A DNA stretch of 64,000 nucleotides from Verrucomicrobiota bacterium. Lineage in GTDB: Bacteria; Verrucomicrobiota; Verrucomicrobiia; Limisphaerales; UBA9464. Each line of letters begins with the position of its first letter. Positions within the stretch are counted from its first letter, which is position 1. Under the pieces are notes generated by a model that saw only the letters and a program-made list of their open reading frames with translations, did no database searches and was not told the origin of the DNA. The stretch spans positions 1 to 64,000 of the forward strand of contig VHCX01000009.1 of assembly GCA_016871615.1 (NCBI GenBank). Reading direction: 5' to 3'. Positions 41,997 to 52,116 of this stretch are shown piece after piece. The translations under genes and the position numbers were made by a program.

Positions 41997-42064
41997 GCGC
42001 TTCCGTGGGACGCCACAAAGGGCGGCGTCCATTCATCGCAACCTCCGCGCAACCTCGCGGGGCG

Positions 42065-43018
42065 TCAACCACCCGGACGAGTGGAACCCGGGCTGCGCCT
42101 CCCGACGGGCCGGGCCGGGCCGGAGGGCCGGAGCCGACGCAAGCCCTCCAGGGCGGCCTCGCCCCCCCCCGATTCGCGCGCCGCCGCATAGTCGGCCAGG
42201 GCCGATTCGGTCTCACCTAGGAGTTCCCGGGCAAGGGCCCGGTCCAGCAACAGGGCGACCTCCGGGCGATCGGCCGGCATGCGTCGATCGATCTCGGCGA
42301 TGGAGGCCCGGAGATCCTCCTCGGCCTCCGCGCGCCGGCCCAGGCCCTTCAGCGCCCGCGCCCGCCGGATCCGCCAGGTGCCCGGCAACCGGGAGGACCG
42401 GATCTCGGCCTCGATCCATCCGAGGGCCTTCGCCCATTGGCCGTCGTCCAGCAGCGCCTCCACGCGCTCGACCGCCAGGATCCCGGCTCCGGTCCTTCGC
42501 CGGCCCTCCTCCAGCCCGGTGATCCGGTCGCGGGCCAGTCCGAGTCGTCGCTGGAGCCCGCTGCGCTCCAGGTAGGCGGGGACCAGCGAGGGATCGCATC
42601 GGAGGGCCTCGTCGCAGTCGGCCAGGGCCTCGCGCCAGGATCGTCGCGCGGCGTGCGCCTCGGAGCGGATCATCAGGAAGGCCGCCCGCTCCGGACCCGC
42701 CAGCCCGGGCCGCCGCAGTGCCTGACGCAACGTCGACATCGCCTCGTCGACGCGGCCGCGGCGAAACTGGACCTGCGCCAGTTCCCGGAGCAGCAACGGA
42801 TCGTCGGGATGCAGGCGGGCCGCCCGGCGCAGGTCCGTCTCGGCCTCGGCCCACCGCCCCAGCGTCCGGTACTCGATGGCCCGCTCCAGCAGCAGGTCGG
42901 CATTCTCGCCCCCCTCGGCCATGCGGCGCGACAGCTCCTCGATCTCGTGCTCCGGCCCCTCGTGGGCGAGGGCTACGAGGACCAGCCAACCGGCGAGGGC
43001 CGCGGCGAGGAGGCGCAT
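42065..43018 (-). CDS. Secreted TPR-repeat protein
   Basis: A 317-residue protein with a signal peptide (RLLAAALAGWLVLVALAH). Tetratricopeptide-like repeats fill the rest: LLLERAIEYRTLGRWAEAET, PLLLRELAQVQFRRGRVDEA, WREALADCDEALRCDPS and later pairs, ending in an Arg/Pro/Gly tail. Its ATG overlaps the phosphatase gene stop by one base (TGATG), so it is translationally coupled as the third gene of a TPR-phosphatase-TPR operon. It may organise the phosphatase or bind its substrates in the periplasm; no direct evidence. Confidence 0.75.
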   Translation of the reverse strand: MRLLAAALAGWLVLVALAHEGPEHEIEELSRRMAEGGENADLLLERAIEYRTLGRWAEAETDLRRAARLHPDDPLLLRELAQVQFRRGRVDEAMSTLRQALRRPGLAGPERAAFLMIRSEAHAARRSWREALADCDEALRCDPSLVPAYLERSGLQRRLGLARDRITGLEEGRRRTGAGILAVERVEALLDDGQWAKALGWIEAEIRSSRLPGTWRIRRARALKGLGRRAEAEEDLRASIAEIDRRMPADRPEVALLLDRALARELLGETESALADYAAARESGGGEAALEGLRRLRPSGPARPVGRRSPGSTRPGG

Positions 43019-45102
43019 CAATCCTCCATCCAGAGGCGTGCGTCCAAGCCGAAGTCGATCGCCCCGTCGGAGTGGGCATGGCACTCGATGGCGAGCACGT
43101 TGACGCCGTCGACCAGGTGTCGGTGGGCCGGTCCGAGCGGCAGGTACACGAACCCGGAATCCTCGCGTGGCTTGACTCCCTGCGCGTTGCGGCCGGAACT
43201 GCGGCCCACGTTGGCGCGGGCCACTTCCTGTCCGTTGACATGCACCACGATCCCGTCGGCATAGTCGACCCAGAGGCCGAGTTCGGTGACCTTGTCGGCC
43301 TGGGGCACGGTGAACTCGCGCCGAACGTAGAGGGAGGGCCGACCCGTCGTCGACGAAGGGTTCGCAGGCTTGAGCCGACCCCGACCCAGATCGAAGGGCG
43401 GCTGTCGGTCCGCCCAGCCGGCGGCGTCGAATCCCGCCCGGGTCCACGCGGTCCCCTGCGGATGACCGGAGGCGAGCTGGCTCCAGGTCGAGCCCTCGGG
43501 GATGAGCACCCGGTAGTCGAGCGGGGGCGGATGGGGAGTCTTGGGTTCCTTGGAGGGGGCCTTGTACTCCGGGGGCTGCCACGGCAGGGCCAACCTGCGG
43601 ACGAGCCCGCCCCCCTCGCGCTTGACCAGGCTGAACCGGTCGCGTTCGAGACCGTCCCGGTTGATCATCCGGCCCACGAGGGTGTCCCCGTTCACATCGA
43701 CGACGAGCGACCCGTGTTCGAGGATCGTCCGACGCATCACCGGCGAGGTGCCCACCCTGCCGAGACCGGCCCCCGAATGACCGGCGACGACCTGGACGGT
43801 GCCCTCGTGGGCCCGGAGGCCGGGACGTTTCTGGTAGGGCCCGTCGCCGGAGGGGTCGCCGTCGCCGTCATCGAGGATGAAGTTCTCGGCCACGGTCGCG
43901 CTGGTGGAGTAGGCCCCGTCCATGAGCATGGAACGCTCGTAGATGTGCGAGTGGCCCGTCAGCACGAGGTCCACCCCGCCGGATTCGAGGATCGGCAGGA
44001 TGTGGTGTCGCATCTCGATGAGGTCGGCCTCCTTGTCGCTGTCGTGGCTGCCCTTGGTGTAGGGCGGGTGATGCCAGAAGGCGACCAGCCAGTCGGCCTT
44101 GGCCTTCTCGAGGTCGGCCTTGAGCCATTTGGCCATTGCGCCGGCGGGCTTCCGGTCGAGGTCGTGGGAATCGAGACAGATGAAGTGGAGGTTCCCATGG
44201 TCGAACGAGTAGTAGGCCTCGGTGCCCGAGGCCAGGCCGCCGGACTCGCCCCGGGTGGGCACGAGGTAGGCGTCGTAATAGGGGCCGATGCCGGTGCTGC
44301 CCTTCGAGGTGTGGCCTTCGTGGTTGCCCATGGCGGGCCAGCAGACCAGATGACGGAGGGTGTCCGCGTAGCTCTCGAAGAACCGGCTCTGGAACTCGAC
44401 GTCCCGGCCGGTCCCGTAGGCCATGTCGCCCACGTGGATCCAGAAGTCGAGCGGCCGGCCGTCCTCACGCACCCAGCGCAGCATGCCTTCGTGCACGGCC
44501 CGTTGGGCCTCGCGCCCGGTGCCGCTGTCCCCCAGCACCCAGAAGCGGTAGGGCCGCACCGTTCCGGCCTTGGGCTGCGCACGGAACCGGTGGTCGGCCG
44601 ATTCCGGGGTCAGGCGCCGGTCGCCGTCGAAGATCGCGTAGTAGCCGACCGCATCCGGCTCGAGGCCGTCGATGCGGGCCTCGTACTGGAAGGTGCCGAC
44701 CGGGGCGCTGTGCAGCTTCGGCAGCGCGAGATTCTCCGGGGTGCGCAGCGCCTGCCACCGTGCCGGCACGGCCTGCCCGGCGGCCCCGAGGCTGGCCCGG
44801 ACGACCAGGTCGTCCTTGCCCACGACCCGGTCGAGACGGTCGGGACGGGTGCCCCATCGGAGCACCGGGCGTATCGGCCCCTCGGTCCGCCACAGCACGT
44901 GGACCCGGTCGGGCCCCGAGGCCTGGACATAGGGCAGTCGTGCCATCGGCGGCTCCGGGTTGGCCGCCCGAAGCCTGGGCCGACCCATCAGGTCCATCAG
45001 GACCCATACGCCCAAAAGCACCAGACTCCGCAGGGAGATGGCGGCTCGTCCTGAACCACGGGCACCCAAGGGCAGGCACCACCGCATCGTGGAGTGTCTC
45101 AT
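43018..45102 (-). CDS. Purple-acid-phosphatase-like metallophosphoesterase
   Basis: A 694-residue exported protein with a signal region near residues 20-50 and an N-terminal fibronectin-like domain (LPYVQASGPDRVHVLWR). The metallophosphatase core has VLGDSGTG, HVGDMAYGTGRD, MGNHEGH, HHPPYTKGSHDSD and GHSHIYERS, which supply the two-metal ligands and match purple acid phosphatases. The last ~160 residues are a jelly-roll/galactose-binding-like domain (VHVNGQEVARAN) typical of verrucomicrobial enzymes. It probably hydrolyses phosphomonoesters outside the cytoplasm. ATG 45102 overlaps the upstream stop (ATGA). It lies between two TPR-protein genes in one operon. Confidence 0.87.
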   Translation of the reverse strand: MRHSTMRWCLPLGARGSGRAAISLRSLVLLGVWVLMDLMGRPRLRAANPEPPMARLPYVQASGPDRVHVLWRTEGPIRPVLRWGTRPDRLDRVVGKDDLVVRASLGAAGQAVPARWQALRTPENLALPKLHSAPVGTFQYEARIDGLEPDAVGYYAIFDGDRRLTPESADHRFRAQPKAGTVRPYRFWVLGDSGTGREAQRAVHEGMLRWVREDGRPLDFWIHVGDMAYGTGRDVEFQSRFFESYADTLRHLVCWPAMGNHEGHTSKGSTGIGPYYDAYLVPTRGESGGLASGTEAYYSFDHGNLHFICLDSHDLDRKPAGAMAKWLKADLEKAKADWLVAFWHHPPYTKGSHDSDKEADLIEMRHHILPILESGGVDLVLTGHSHIYERSMLMDGAYSTSATVAENFILDDGDGDPSGDGPYQKRPGLRAHEGTVQVVAGHSGAGLGRVGTSPVMRRTILEHGSLVVDVNGDTLVGRMINRDGLERDRFSLVKREGGGLVRRLALPWQPPEYKAPSKEPKTPHPPPLDYRVLIPEGSTWSQLASGHPQGTAWTRAGFDAAGWADRQPPFDLGRGRLKPANPSSTTGRPSLYVRREFTVPQADKVTELGLWVDYADGIVVHVNGQEVARANVGRSSGRNAQGVKPREDSGFVYLPLGPAHRHLVDGVNVLAIECHAHSDGAIDFGLDARLWMED

Positions 45103-45965
45103 GATCCTAAGGCCTTCGTGTCGTTGGTCCGGCCGGTGGCCAGGCGCTTCCCGAACGTTTCCAGCCGGGCCTCCCAGGTCGCCCACGTGGGCTGCCAGGC
45201 CTCCCCGGCAAACCGCTCCCGCGCCGCCGGGAGGGCCTGCTGAAGGGCTTCAAATTCGCGCCGCGCCGCCGCGGGCTCCCCGTCCTTCAGCAGGTACCCG
45301 ATCCATTCCAGCCGATTGCCGGGATGGACCGGTTCCAACTCCACGGCCTTGGAAAGATGCTGGCGCGCCTTGGACCGGCTGCCGAGCCCGAGGGGCGGCG
45401 GCGGGCACTCGGCGTACAGCATGCCCAGGGAACGGTCCGCCCCGGCATGGTCGAAGGCCGGGTCCAGCAGCCGCGAGGCCTGCCAGGCCGACTCCATGTC
45501 CCGGACATGACCCAGGGCCCGGAGCGGCTGGGATTGGGCGAGGATGCCAAGGTTCATGGCGAGGTAGTAATGGCACCCCGCCTCGGCCGGGAAGGTCTTG
45601 AGGGCCGTCCGGCAGGCCTCGACGCCTTCCTGGGCGACCGAGATGCGCACGGGCTTGGAGGCCAGCGCCTCGCACCGGTCGAAGCAGGCGCGGGCAAAGG
45701 CCCAGGCGAGATCGGGCCGGCCCGGCGACTGGCGGTGCAGGGCCTTGGCCGCCTCGTAGGCGCGGGTCGCAGCGACGCTCGTGGACATCCCGTATTGGAT
45801 CCTCCGGAGGCCCCGCGTCATGCCCTCGTCATCGCGGGATCCCGCCACCACCTGCGAACCGGTGGCCAGTCCCACGACCAGACCCAGCCCGCAGACCAGC
45901 CCGAGCCCCGTGCGGGGCGCGCGTCCAGGGTGCGACGAGACGAACTTCGTCAGGAAGGCGATCAT
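45099..45965 (-). CDS. Membrane-anchored TPR-like protein
   Basis: A 288-residue protein with an N-terminal hydrophobic segment (GLGLVCGLGLVVGLATGSQV) and helical repeats over the rest. HYYLAMNLGILAQSQPL and LGMLYAECPPPPLGLGSRSK followed by ARQHLSKAVELEP resemble the TPR proteins of the TatT / TRAP-associated T-component type. It is the first gene of the operon with the purple-acid-phosphatase-like gene, with a four-base overlap. ATG 45965 was chosen because the earlier codons lack coding character. Function is unknown; a periplasmic scaffold is likely. Confidence 0.7.
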   Translation of the reverse strand: MIAFLTKFVSSHPGRAPRTGLGLVCGLGLVVGLATGSQVVAGSRDDEGMTRGLRRIQYGMSTSVAATRAYEAAKALHRQSPGRPDLAWAFARACFDRCEALASKPVRISVAQEGVEACRTALKTFPAEAGCHYYLAMNLGILAQSQPLRALGHVRDMESAWQASRLLDPAFDHAGADRSLGMLYAECPPPPLGLGSRSKARQHLSKAVELEPVHPGNRLEWIGYLLKDGEPAAARREFEALQQALPAARERFAGEAWQPTWATWEARLETFGKRLATGRTNDTKALGS

Positions 45966-46051
45966 CGTAGCAAGAGTGCCCGCGCGCATCCTTGCCGGCA
46001 AGTCACGTTCCGGTGCCCGTTCCCGACGAGACGGGCCCATCGGTCCGCACT

Positions 46052-46070
46052 GCCCGGGCAACCCGGGCAT
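46052..46070 (-). terminator. Stem-loop after the RCC1/Ig surface-protein gene
   Basis: TGCCCGGG-CAA-CCCGGGCA is a perfect 8-bp stem with a 3-base loop. It lies 21 bases beyond the stop of the large minus-strand gene and before the next gene's start. There is no clear U tract, so it may terminate or only protect the mRNA end. Confidence 0.5.
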
Positions 46071-46091
46071 CCGGGGCGAACCGCCGCCGGG

Positions 46092-49000
46092 TCATTCCTC
46101 GACCAGTTGGAAGAAGCCCGAGGCCCGGGTGGGATCCAGCGACAGGGGCACACGGACGTTGCCCGTGGGAGTGATCTCGGGCTGCAACCCACTGTCACGC
46201 CACGACGCCTCCGAACCACCGAGCGAATCCGAGGTGCGGACCCGGAGACGCCGGTCGCGAGCCGAGACCACCTTGCCGGACGAATCCACGGCCTCCAGCT
46301 CCAGGCGCCACTGCGAGCCCGACACGGTCTGGCCCACCACCCGGCCGCCGAGCACCCGTCGCCGCTGGGCGATGCTCAACTGGCGCGCGCTGAAGCGCAC
46401 CTCGGTGACCGGCCGGGCCTCGACGGTGGCGATGAGCGAATCGAGCGGCACGGTGCCGAACCGCAGCTCGGTGGTCCCGGCCTTGGCCTTGACCCGGAAA
46501 CCCGCCTCAAGCCGCACCGAGGTCCCCGCCGGGGCCGCCTCGCCCGCCGGCCTCCAGAGGACCGCACCGACCCGACCCTCGGCCGCATTCCTGCGGTTTT
46601 CGAGGAACGAGGCGTTGCCCGGGGTTCGGAGTCCCACGAATTCGAGGGCCGCCGGGTCGAACTGGAGGTTGAACGAGAAGGCGTTCTCGTTGCCGACGCC
46701 CTCGAGGATCACGGGCACCCAGGCCTCCTCGCCCGCGACCAGGTCGCTCCAGCCATACGCCAGCGAGCGCACCGGTTCCGCGGTGCGGTTCCACGGCAGC
46801 GACTTGGCCACGGCGGAGCCCCGCGATCGGTTCAGAAGGTAGTTTGGCCCGCCCGAGGCCGGATCGGCGGCGGGCTGCAGGGGATCCAACTGGGCCACAT
46901 ACCGGGCCACCTGGACCAGGTCGGCCAGGTTGATGGACCAGTCGCCCGACTCGGAGCGGGGCGCGCAGTCGATGCGCCGCCGGGTGACGAGGTTGGTGTC
47001 CACCGTCCCGGCCGCCAACTGCGCGGCGATCGAGGTGATGTCCAATACATCCACCGATCCGCTGCCGTTGACGTCGCCTTCCACGGAGTCGGCCAGGATT
47101 GCAAGGGCGCCGCCCTCGGCGGCCACCGGGGCCTGGGTGGCATTGGTGTAGGCCACCCGGAACGCGAGGTCTCGGTTGGTCACCTGGAGTTCGGCATCGG
47201 GAACGACCCGGACCGGCACCCAGAGCGGCGGGACCACCGGGACCCCCGAGGTGCCGAGATTGCGGATGATGCCGATGGACTCGGCCGTCTGGGCTTGGAA
47301 CGACAGGCGGGCGATCCGGTTCGTTCCCCGTGGCAGGCCCTGCGTGGGGTCCTTCTGGGCCAGCAGCACCTGGAGTCGGAACCGGTTGCCACCGACCCCT
47401 CCGTTGGCCGGCGGCGCCACCAGCGAGCCGAGGCGTCGGACGCTCAGGGTGGTGGTGGCATTGAGGGCGGGGTCGAGGGTGAGGGTCAGGATCGACTCGT
47501 CGGTCACCAGGTACGGCGAATCACAGGCGAGGGTGAAGGAGACCGCCGACTCGTCGCCGAAGCCGACGAGGAAAAGGGGCAACTCCACGGCGCTGCCCGG
47601 GGAGACCAGGGTCTGGGTCGGCATGCGGAGCACGCGGTCCACCCGCAGGGCGATGGTCCTCGACACCCCGGTGGTGCCACCGATGGCATTGGTGGCCACG
47701 AGGCGGTAGATGCCCGCGTTGGTCGGGACGGCGCCGACCAGCCATCGTGGCGAGTTGGTCGCCTGGACGAGGACCTGGTAACGGGCCGGCACCGCACCCG
47801 AGGCCGGGGAGACCTGCCGCTCCCATCGGAATACCGGGGCCGGGAAACCGGAAACGGTCAGGTAGGCCGAGAGGTCCACCGTGGAGTAGGCGATCGCGGC
47901 GATGGTCAGGTCCACGCCGGGGACCGACCCCGGAACCCAGGATCCACCTCCCTCGACCGGAGCGGGCGGCGAGGCCGGGACACCGAGGTCGGCGGCGGAG
48001 ATTAACGTCACCGGGAAGGCGACGATCTGCTCGGTGCCCGCCAACTCGACGCCACCGGGAACGGTCAACTGGACGGCGCGGACGCGGTAGATGCCGGTCA
48101 TCGAGGGCTGGAGGGCGGACGTTCCCACCGAGAACGACGCGCGGCCGCCGCCGCCGGTGAGGTCGAGATCGAAAAAGCCCCCCGGTGCCCAGACCGCCGG
48201 CAGGGGCGGCACCGTCACGGGGAATGTCGCGCTGGCATCCCGCCAGGATCCCAGGACATCGTCCCAGCGCTGGAGTTGAACCCGTCCGGCCAGCGAACCG
48301 GCGAGCTGGATCTCCAGGGACGCCGCCGTGCCCGACGGAGCGAGGATGTTGGTCCGGGACAGCGCCACGGTGGCCGCCAGCACAGGCGTGAACCCGCCGG
48401 AGACCGCCGTGCCCCGGGAACGGTCCGCAGGCAGGCTCGAGCCGGTCAACGGGTTGGAGACCCGCACCGAGTAGGAGCCGATCTGGACAAAGCTGAAGTT
48501 GGTCAGGGCCAGCGTGCCATTGGTCGCCTTGGCGATCTCCGATCCGTCCTTGAGCCACTGGTAGGTCACCGACGGGCCATGCGCCGAGATCACCGAGAAC
48601 ACCACGTTGGTGGATCCGGCGGCGACCGGCCCGAGCAACGAGGGCACCGTCGGGTTTGGCGACACCGCCGAGGAGACCGCGGGCGTGGTGATCTCCGGGA
48701 AGATCCCGACGGAGACCAGGTTGGTCACGGCCTTGCCCAGGGCGTTGCCGACGACGACGAGGTAGTTGCCCGAGTTGGCGACGGCGAGCTGGCGTAAGGT
48801 CACGACCACCGATTGCCCGAGCACGGACGCCGTGGCGTTGGTCACCGGCGTGTCGATCGCGGACACCGGGTCGCCGGTGCGGGCATCATAGACCGTGACG
48901 GTCGGTTGGGGATCCCCCTCGGCCCGGACCACGAAGGCGAGGCTCAGGGCGGGATCGGCCACGGCGAGAGCCGTCCCGGAGGAGCTCTCGCCCAGGGGCA

Positions 49001-50459
49001 CGGCCAGGGGGGCCGGCATTGCCCGGAACGAGGCGGCATCGATCGAGACCTCGGCCGGGGAGTCGGCGATCCGGACCAGCACCGACCGGAGGTCGCCACC
49101 GAACGCGTTGATCGCCTCCGCGTCCATGCGGAACCATCCGGACTCGGAGGGTCCCACGGTCAACGAGACCTGGGCGTTGGTGGCACCGGGGACAAGCACC
49201 CCGTTGCGTCGCCATCGGTACTGGACCGGAGGCGCGCCGTTCTGCAGACCCACCCGGAAGGTCAGGGTGCGGCCGCGGTCGGTGAAATGGGCCGCGGGAT
49301 CGAAGTCGCGGACGCCTGCGGCCGAGGTCTCCCGGATCAGGACGGCTTCCAGCACGGGGCGCTCCCGGGACACCAGCACCAGGTTGTGCTGTGAGCCGGC
49401 GGCGATGTCCACGACGTTGACCAGGCCGGCGGGAATGGAGGTCTGCCCGGACCCGTTGTGGCCCCAGGCCGTGACCGTCCCATCGTCTTTCAGGGCCAAC
49501 GTGTGGGCCCGGCCGGCGGCGATCTTGACCACCCTCGAGAGCCCGGCCGGGACGCTGGTGCGACCGTCGGCGGCATTTCCCCACGCCACCACCGATCCGT
49601 CGCCGCGCAGGGCGACTAGGTGCGAGGCACCCGCCCTAAGCGAGACGACATTGGTGGCGTTCAGCGGGACGGACACGACACCGGAGGCGTCGGAACCCCA
49701 GGCAACGACCTGGCCGTTGGCCAACAGCGCGGCACTGAAGAACTCGCCGGCCACGACCGCCACGGCGCCCGTCACGCCCGACGGCACCAGGCGCTCGCCG
49801 AAGAGATTGTCACCGCCGAAGGCCGAGACCGTCCCGTCGGCACGCAGGGCCAGGACATGGGTGGAACTGACCGAGACGGCCACGTACCCGCCGAAGGGAT
49901 CGGCATCGGTCGCTGGCAACCCTGCCGAGATCCGGTCGCCGAAGAAGGCCAGATCGCCGGGGAACTGGTCCCTGAATCGGCCCGAAGGGATCGGTGACGG
50001 GGCGTTGGTGGGCCTGCGGATGAGGGCACCGAAGAGGTTCCCGAAGTCGACGCGGTCGGAGACCATCCGCCCTGCGGCATCCCGGAGGGCGACATTCCAG
50101 GAGGTACGATCGGCGTGATCCTCGGACCCGGGGCCGTATTGGACCACGCCGTCGGGTCTACCGGTCAGCAGCGCCGGGCCCCGCAGGAGGAGTCGGCTCC
50201 CCGCATAGTTGGTCCCACCCAGGAGAATGGCGTCGCGGAGCACGATCCCGGAGACGAGATCCCCGGCGACGACCGAGTCGACATCGTTGGCCGTGACGCC
50301 CGGCGGAAGGTCCGGTGGTCGGTTCAGACCTAGGAATCCATCGCCCCAGGCCACCAGCGAGCGGTTGCGGACCTGGCCCTGGAGCGCTGCGGCCGCGAGG
50401 AACGCCCACAGCACGACGGCAGCCGACCACCTTCCCCGACCCGACGGACGCGAAGACAT
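46092..50459 (-). CDS. Giant surface protein with RCC1 repeats, Ig-like domains, cohesin-like domains and a dockerin-like module
   Basis: A 1455-residue exported protein. A signal peptide ([17 protein letters not shown]) is followed by an RCC1-type beta-propeller over ~15-370, with repeats such as [17 protein letters not shown]. Immunoglobulin-like domains cover ~380-930 ([13 protein letters not shown] and similar). A cohesin-like beta sandwich covers ~945-1085. A dockerin-type pair of calcium loops ([20 protein letters not shown], then a second loop with [16 protein letters not shown]) lies near 1125-1190, and a second cohesin-like domain ([17 protein letters not shown]) near 1230-1350. It is probably an adhesin or self-assembling surface scaffold. 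ATG 50459 begins the signal peptide. Confidence 0.8.
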   Translation of the reverse strand: MSSRPSGRGRWSAAVVLWAFLAAAALQGQVRNRSLVAWGDGFLGLNRPPDLPPGVTANDVDSVVAGDLVSGIVLRDAILLGGTNYAGSRLLLRGPALLTGRPDGVVQYGPGSEDHADRTSWNVALRDAAGRMVSDRVDFGNLFGALIRRPTNAPSPIPSGRFRDQFPGDLAFFGDRISAGLPATDADPFGGYVAVSVSSTHVLALRADGTVSAFGGDNLFGERLVPSGVTGAVAVVAGEFFSAALLANGQVVAWGSDASGVVSVPLNATNVVSLRAGASHLVALRGDGSVVAWGNAADGRTSVPAGLSRVVKIAAGRAHTLALKDDGTVTAWGHNGSGQTSIPAGLVNVVDIAAGSQHNLVLVSRERPVLEAVLIRETSAAGVRDFDPAAHFTDRGRTLTFRVGLQNGAPPVQYRWRRNGVLVPGATNAQVSLTVGPSESGWFRMDAEAINAFGGDLRSVLVRIADSPAEVSIDAASFRAMPAPLAVPLGESSSGTALAVADPALSLAFVVRAEGDPQPTVTVYDARTGDPVSAIDTPVTNATASVLGQSVVVTLRQLAVANSGNYLVVVGNALGKAVTNLVSVGIFPEITTPAVSSAVSPNPTVPSLLGPVAAGSTNVVFSVISAHGPSVTYQWLKDGSEIAKATNGTLALTNFSFVQIGSYSVRVSNPLTGSSLPADRSRGTAVSGGFTPVLAATVALSRTNILAPSGTAASLEIQLAGSLAGRVQLQRWDDVLGSWRDASATFPVTVPPLPAVWAPGGFFDLDLTGGGGRASFSVGTSALQPSMTGIYRVRAVQLTVPGGVELAGTEQIVAFPVTLISAADLGVPASPPAPVEGGGSWVPGSVPGVDLTIAAIAYSTVDLSAYLTVSGFPAPVFRWERQVSPASGAVPARYQVLVQATNSPRWLVGAVPTNAGIYRLVATNAIGGTTGVSRTIALRVDRVLRMPTQTLVSPGSAVELPLFLVGFGDESAVSFTLACDSPYLVTDESILTLTLDPALNATTTLSVRRLGSLVAPPANGGVGGNRFRLQVLLAQKDPTQGLPRGTNRIARLSFQAQTAESIGIIRNLGTSGVPVVPPLWVPVRVVPDAELQVTNRDLAFRVAYTNATQAPVAAEGGALAILADSVEGDVNGSGSVDVLDITSIAAQLAAGTVDTNLVTRRRIDCAPRSESGDWSINLADLVQVARYVAQLDPLQPAADPASGGPNYLLNRSRGSAVAKSLPWNRTAEPVRSLAYGWSDLVAGEEAWVPVILEGVGNENAFSFNLQFDPAALEFVGLRTPGNASFLENRRNAAEGRVGAVLWRPAGEAAPAGTSVRLEAGFRVKAKAGTTELRFGTVPLDSLIATVEARPVTEVRFSARQLSIAQRRRVLGGRVVGQTVSGSQWRLELEAVDSSGKVVSARDRRLRVRTSDSLGGSEASWRDSGLQPEITPTGNVRVPLSLDPTRASGFFQLVEE

Positions 50460-50575
50460 ACATTGGATCCCATCGACGGATCCCGCGACGACTTGAATCG
50501 CCACCGCCCACGCGGTCCGCAGGTCCGTGCTCGCCGCCTTTGACAGGCCGCCGCCCGCCCTCGCACGCTGAAGGC

Positions 50576-51358
50576 ATGTCGTTCGCCTTCCGCTTCCTGG
50601 GAACCGGCACCTCCCAGGGGGTGCCCCTCATCGGCAAGGAGTACCCGGAGGCCTACCTGGCCAACCCAAGGAACCATCGGTTGCGCGCGTCGATCTACGT
50701 CGAGACCCCGTCGGCCCGGGTGGTGGTCGACACCACGCCCGATTTCCGCACCCAGATGCTGCGGGAGAAGCTCGGCCACCTGGACGCCGTGATCATCACC
50801 CACGCCCATGCGGACCACATCATGGGCATGGACGATTGCCGCCGCATCTGCGACCTGCGCGGGGGGCCGCTGCCGGTCCACGCCACCGAGGAGACCTTCC
50901 GGTCGCTGCGCCGCGTCTTCGACTACGCCTTCGGCGGACACCCCATCCCCTTCAGCTACTTCCATCCCCTGCCCCGCGTCATCGACGGTCCATTCGAGAT
51001 CGGGGACCTGCGGATCGTGCCGTTCCAGTTGCCCCATGGCCGGATCACCACCACCGGGCTGATCTTCGAGCAGGGGGGCACCCGGCGCCTGGCCTACTAC
51101 TGCGACTGCAAGGAGGTGCCCGCGGCCGCGGTCGAAGCGGCGGGCCGGGTCCAGGTGGCCGTGCTGGATGCGCTCCGCCCGGAACCCCATCCCACGCACA
51201 TGTGCCTCGACGAGGCGCTGACGACGGCCCGTCGGATCGGGGCGGACCAGACCTACCTCACCCACCTGACCCACCACTACGACCACGACCGCGACCAGGC
51301 GGAACTGCCCCCCGGGGTGTCTCTGGCCCATGACGGCCTGAGGATCGTCCTCGACTGA
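50576..51358 (+). CDS. MBL-fold metal hydrolase (PhnP/lipoyl-octanoate-transferase-associated type)
   Basis: A 260-residue metallo-beta-lactamase-fold protein. [14 protein letters not shown] is the family start. [14 protein letters not shown] carries the HxHxDH metal motif. Later ligands are [10 protein letters not shown] (His) and AYYCDCKE (Asp), and the C-terminal [13 protein letters not shown] supplies further histidines. Related enzymes are PhnP-type cyclic-phosphate phosphodiesterases and conserved verrucomicrobial proteins of unknown substrate. ATG 50576 gives the proper start. It is divergent from the large surface-protein gene and 30 bases before plsC, possibly co-transcribed. Confidence 0.85.
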   Translation: MSFAFRFLGTGTSQGVPLIGKEYPEAYLANPRNHRLRASIYVETPSARVVVDTTPDFRTQMLREKLGHLDAVIITHAHADHIMGMDDCRRICDLRGGPLPVHATEETFRSLRRVFDYAFGGHPIPFSYFHPLPRVIDGPFEIGDLRIVPFQLPHGRITTTGLIFEQGGTRRLAYYCDCKEVPAAAVEAAGRVQVAVLDALRPEPHPTHMCLDEALTTARRIGADQTYLTHLTHHYDHDRDQAELPPGVSLAHDGLRIVLD

Positions 51359-51388
51359 GCCGGGCCAGGCCGGCCCCGGAACGCGACC

Positions 51389-52072
51389 ATGACCCCGAAG
51401 AGCCCCCGACCCGCCGATGCGAACGACCAGCTCGAGCGCGCCGCCCGCATGACCTGGGCCTACCGCACGGCCTGGTGGCTTTCGAGGCAGGTGGCCCGAT
51501 GGGTCTACCGGACCCGCGTCGAGCACGTGGACCGGATCCCGCCGCTCGGCCCGGCCATCCTCGCGTCCAACCATGCCAGCCTCGCCGATCCCCCGCTCAT
51601 CGGCGGATCGGTGCCGCGCGCGGTGTGTTTCCTGGCTCGGGACACGCTCTTCCAGATCCCCCTGTTGGGCTGGTACATCCGGCGCCTCAATGCGGTGCCC
51701 GTCAACCGGGATGGCGGCGGCGGCGCGGGCCTGAAGGCCATCCTCGACCGCCTGCAGGCCGGGTCGGCGATCCTGCTCTTCCCGGAGGGAACCCGGTCGG
51801 CCGACGGGCGGCTCGGACCCGCCAGGTCGGGCATCGGCCTGACGGTGATCAAGTCCGGCGCCCCGGTCATTCCGATCCGGCTGCACGGGACCTACGAGGC
51901 GTGGGGACGCCACCGCCGGTTGCCAGGGCCGGGACGTTTCCGGGTCGTCGTCGGGGAACCGCTGCAGTTCGAGGCCCTCCGGGCCGAGGCACGGACCTGC
52001 GACAAGGACCGGCTCAAGGCGATCTACCGGGAGGTCGCCGACACCATCATGGCGAGGATCGCCGAACTCTGA
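51389..52072 (+). CDS. plsC: 1-acyl-sn-glycerol-3-phosphate acyltransferase family protein
   Basis: A 227-residue lysophospholipid acyltransferase that makes phosphatidic acid. Block I is SNHASLADPPLIGG (catalytic His-x4-Asp), block II is around NAVPVNRDGG, block III is LLFPEGTRSADGRLG, and block IV is VIPIRLHGTYEAW. The N-terminus has an amphipathic/hydrophobic stretch that would bind the inner membrane. Length fits short PlsC. The assignment to PlsC rather than another lyso-acyltransferase is by motif only. Confidence 0.85.
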   Translation: MTPKSPRPADANDQLERAARMTWAYRTAWWLSRQVARWVYRTRVEHVDRIPPLGPAILASNHASLADPPLIGGSVPRAVCFLARDTLFQIPLLGWYIRRLNAVPVNRDGGGGAGLKAILDRLQAGSAILLFPEGTRSADGRLGPARSGIGLTVIKSGAPVIPIRLHGTYEAWGRHRRLPGPGRFRVVVGEPLQFEALRAEARTCDKDRLKAIYREVADTIMARIAEL

Positions 52073-52116
52073 GCCCCCGGGGACCGTCGCCGCCGCGTCG
52101 ACGTGCCGGGTCCCGG

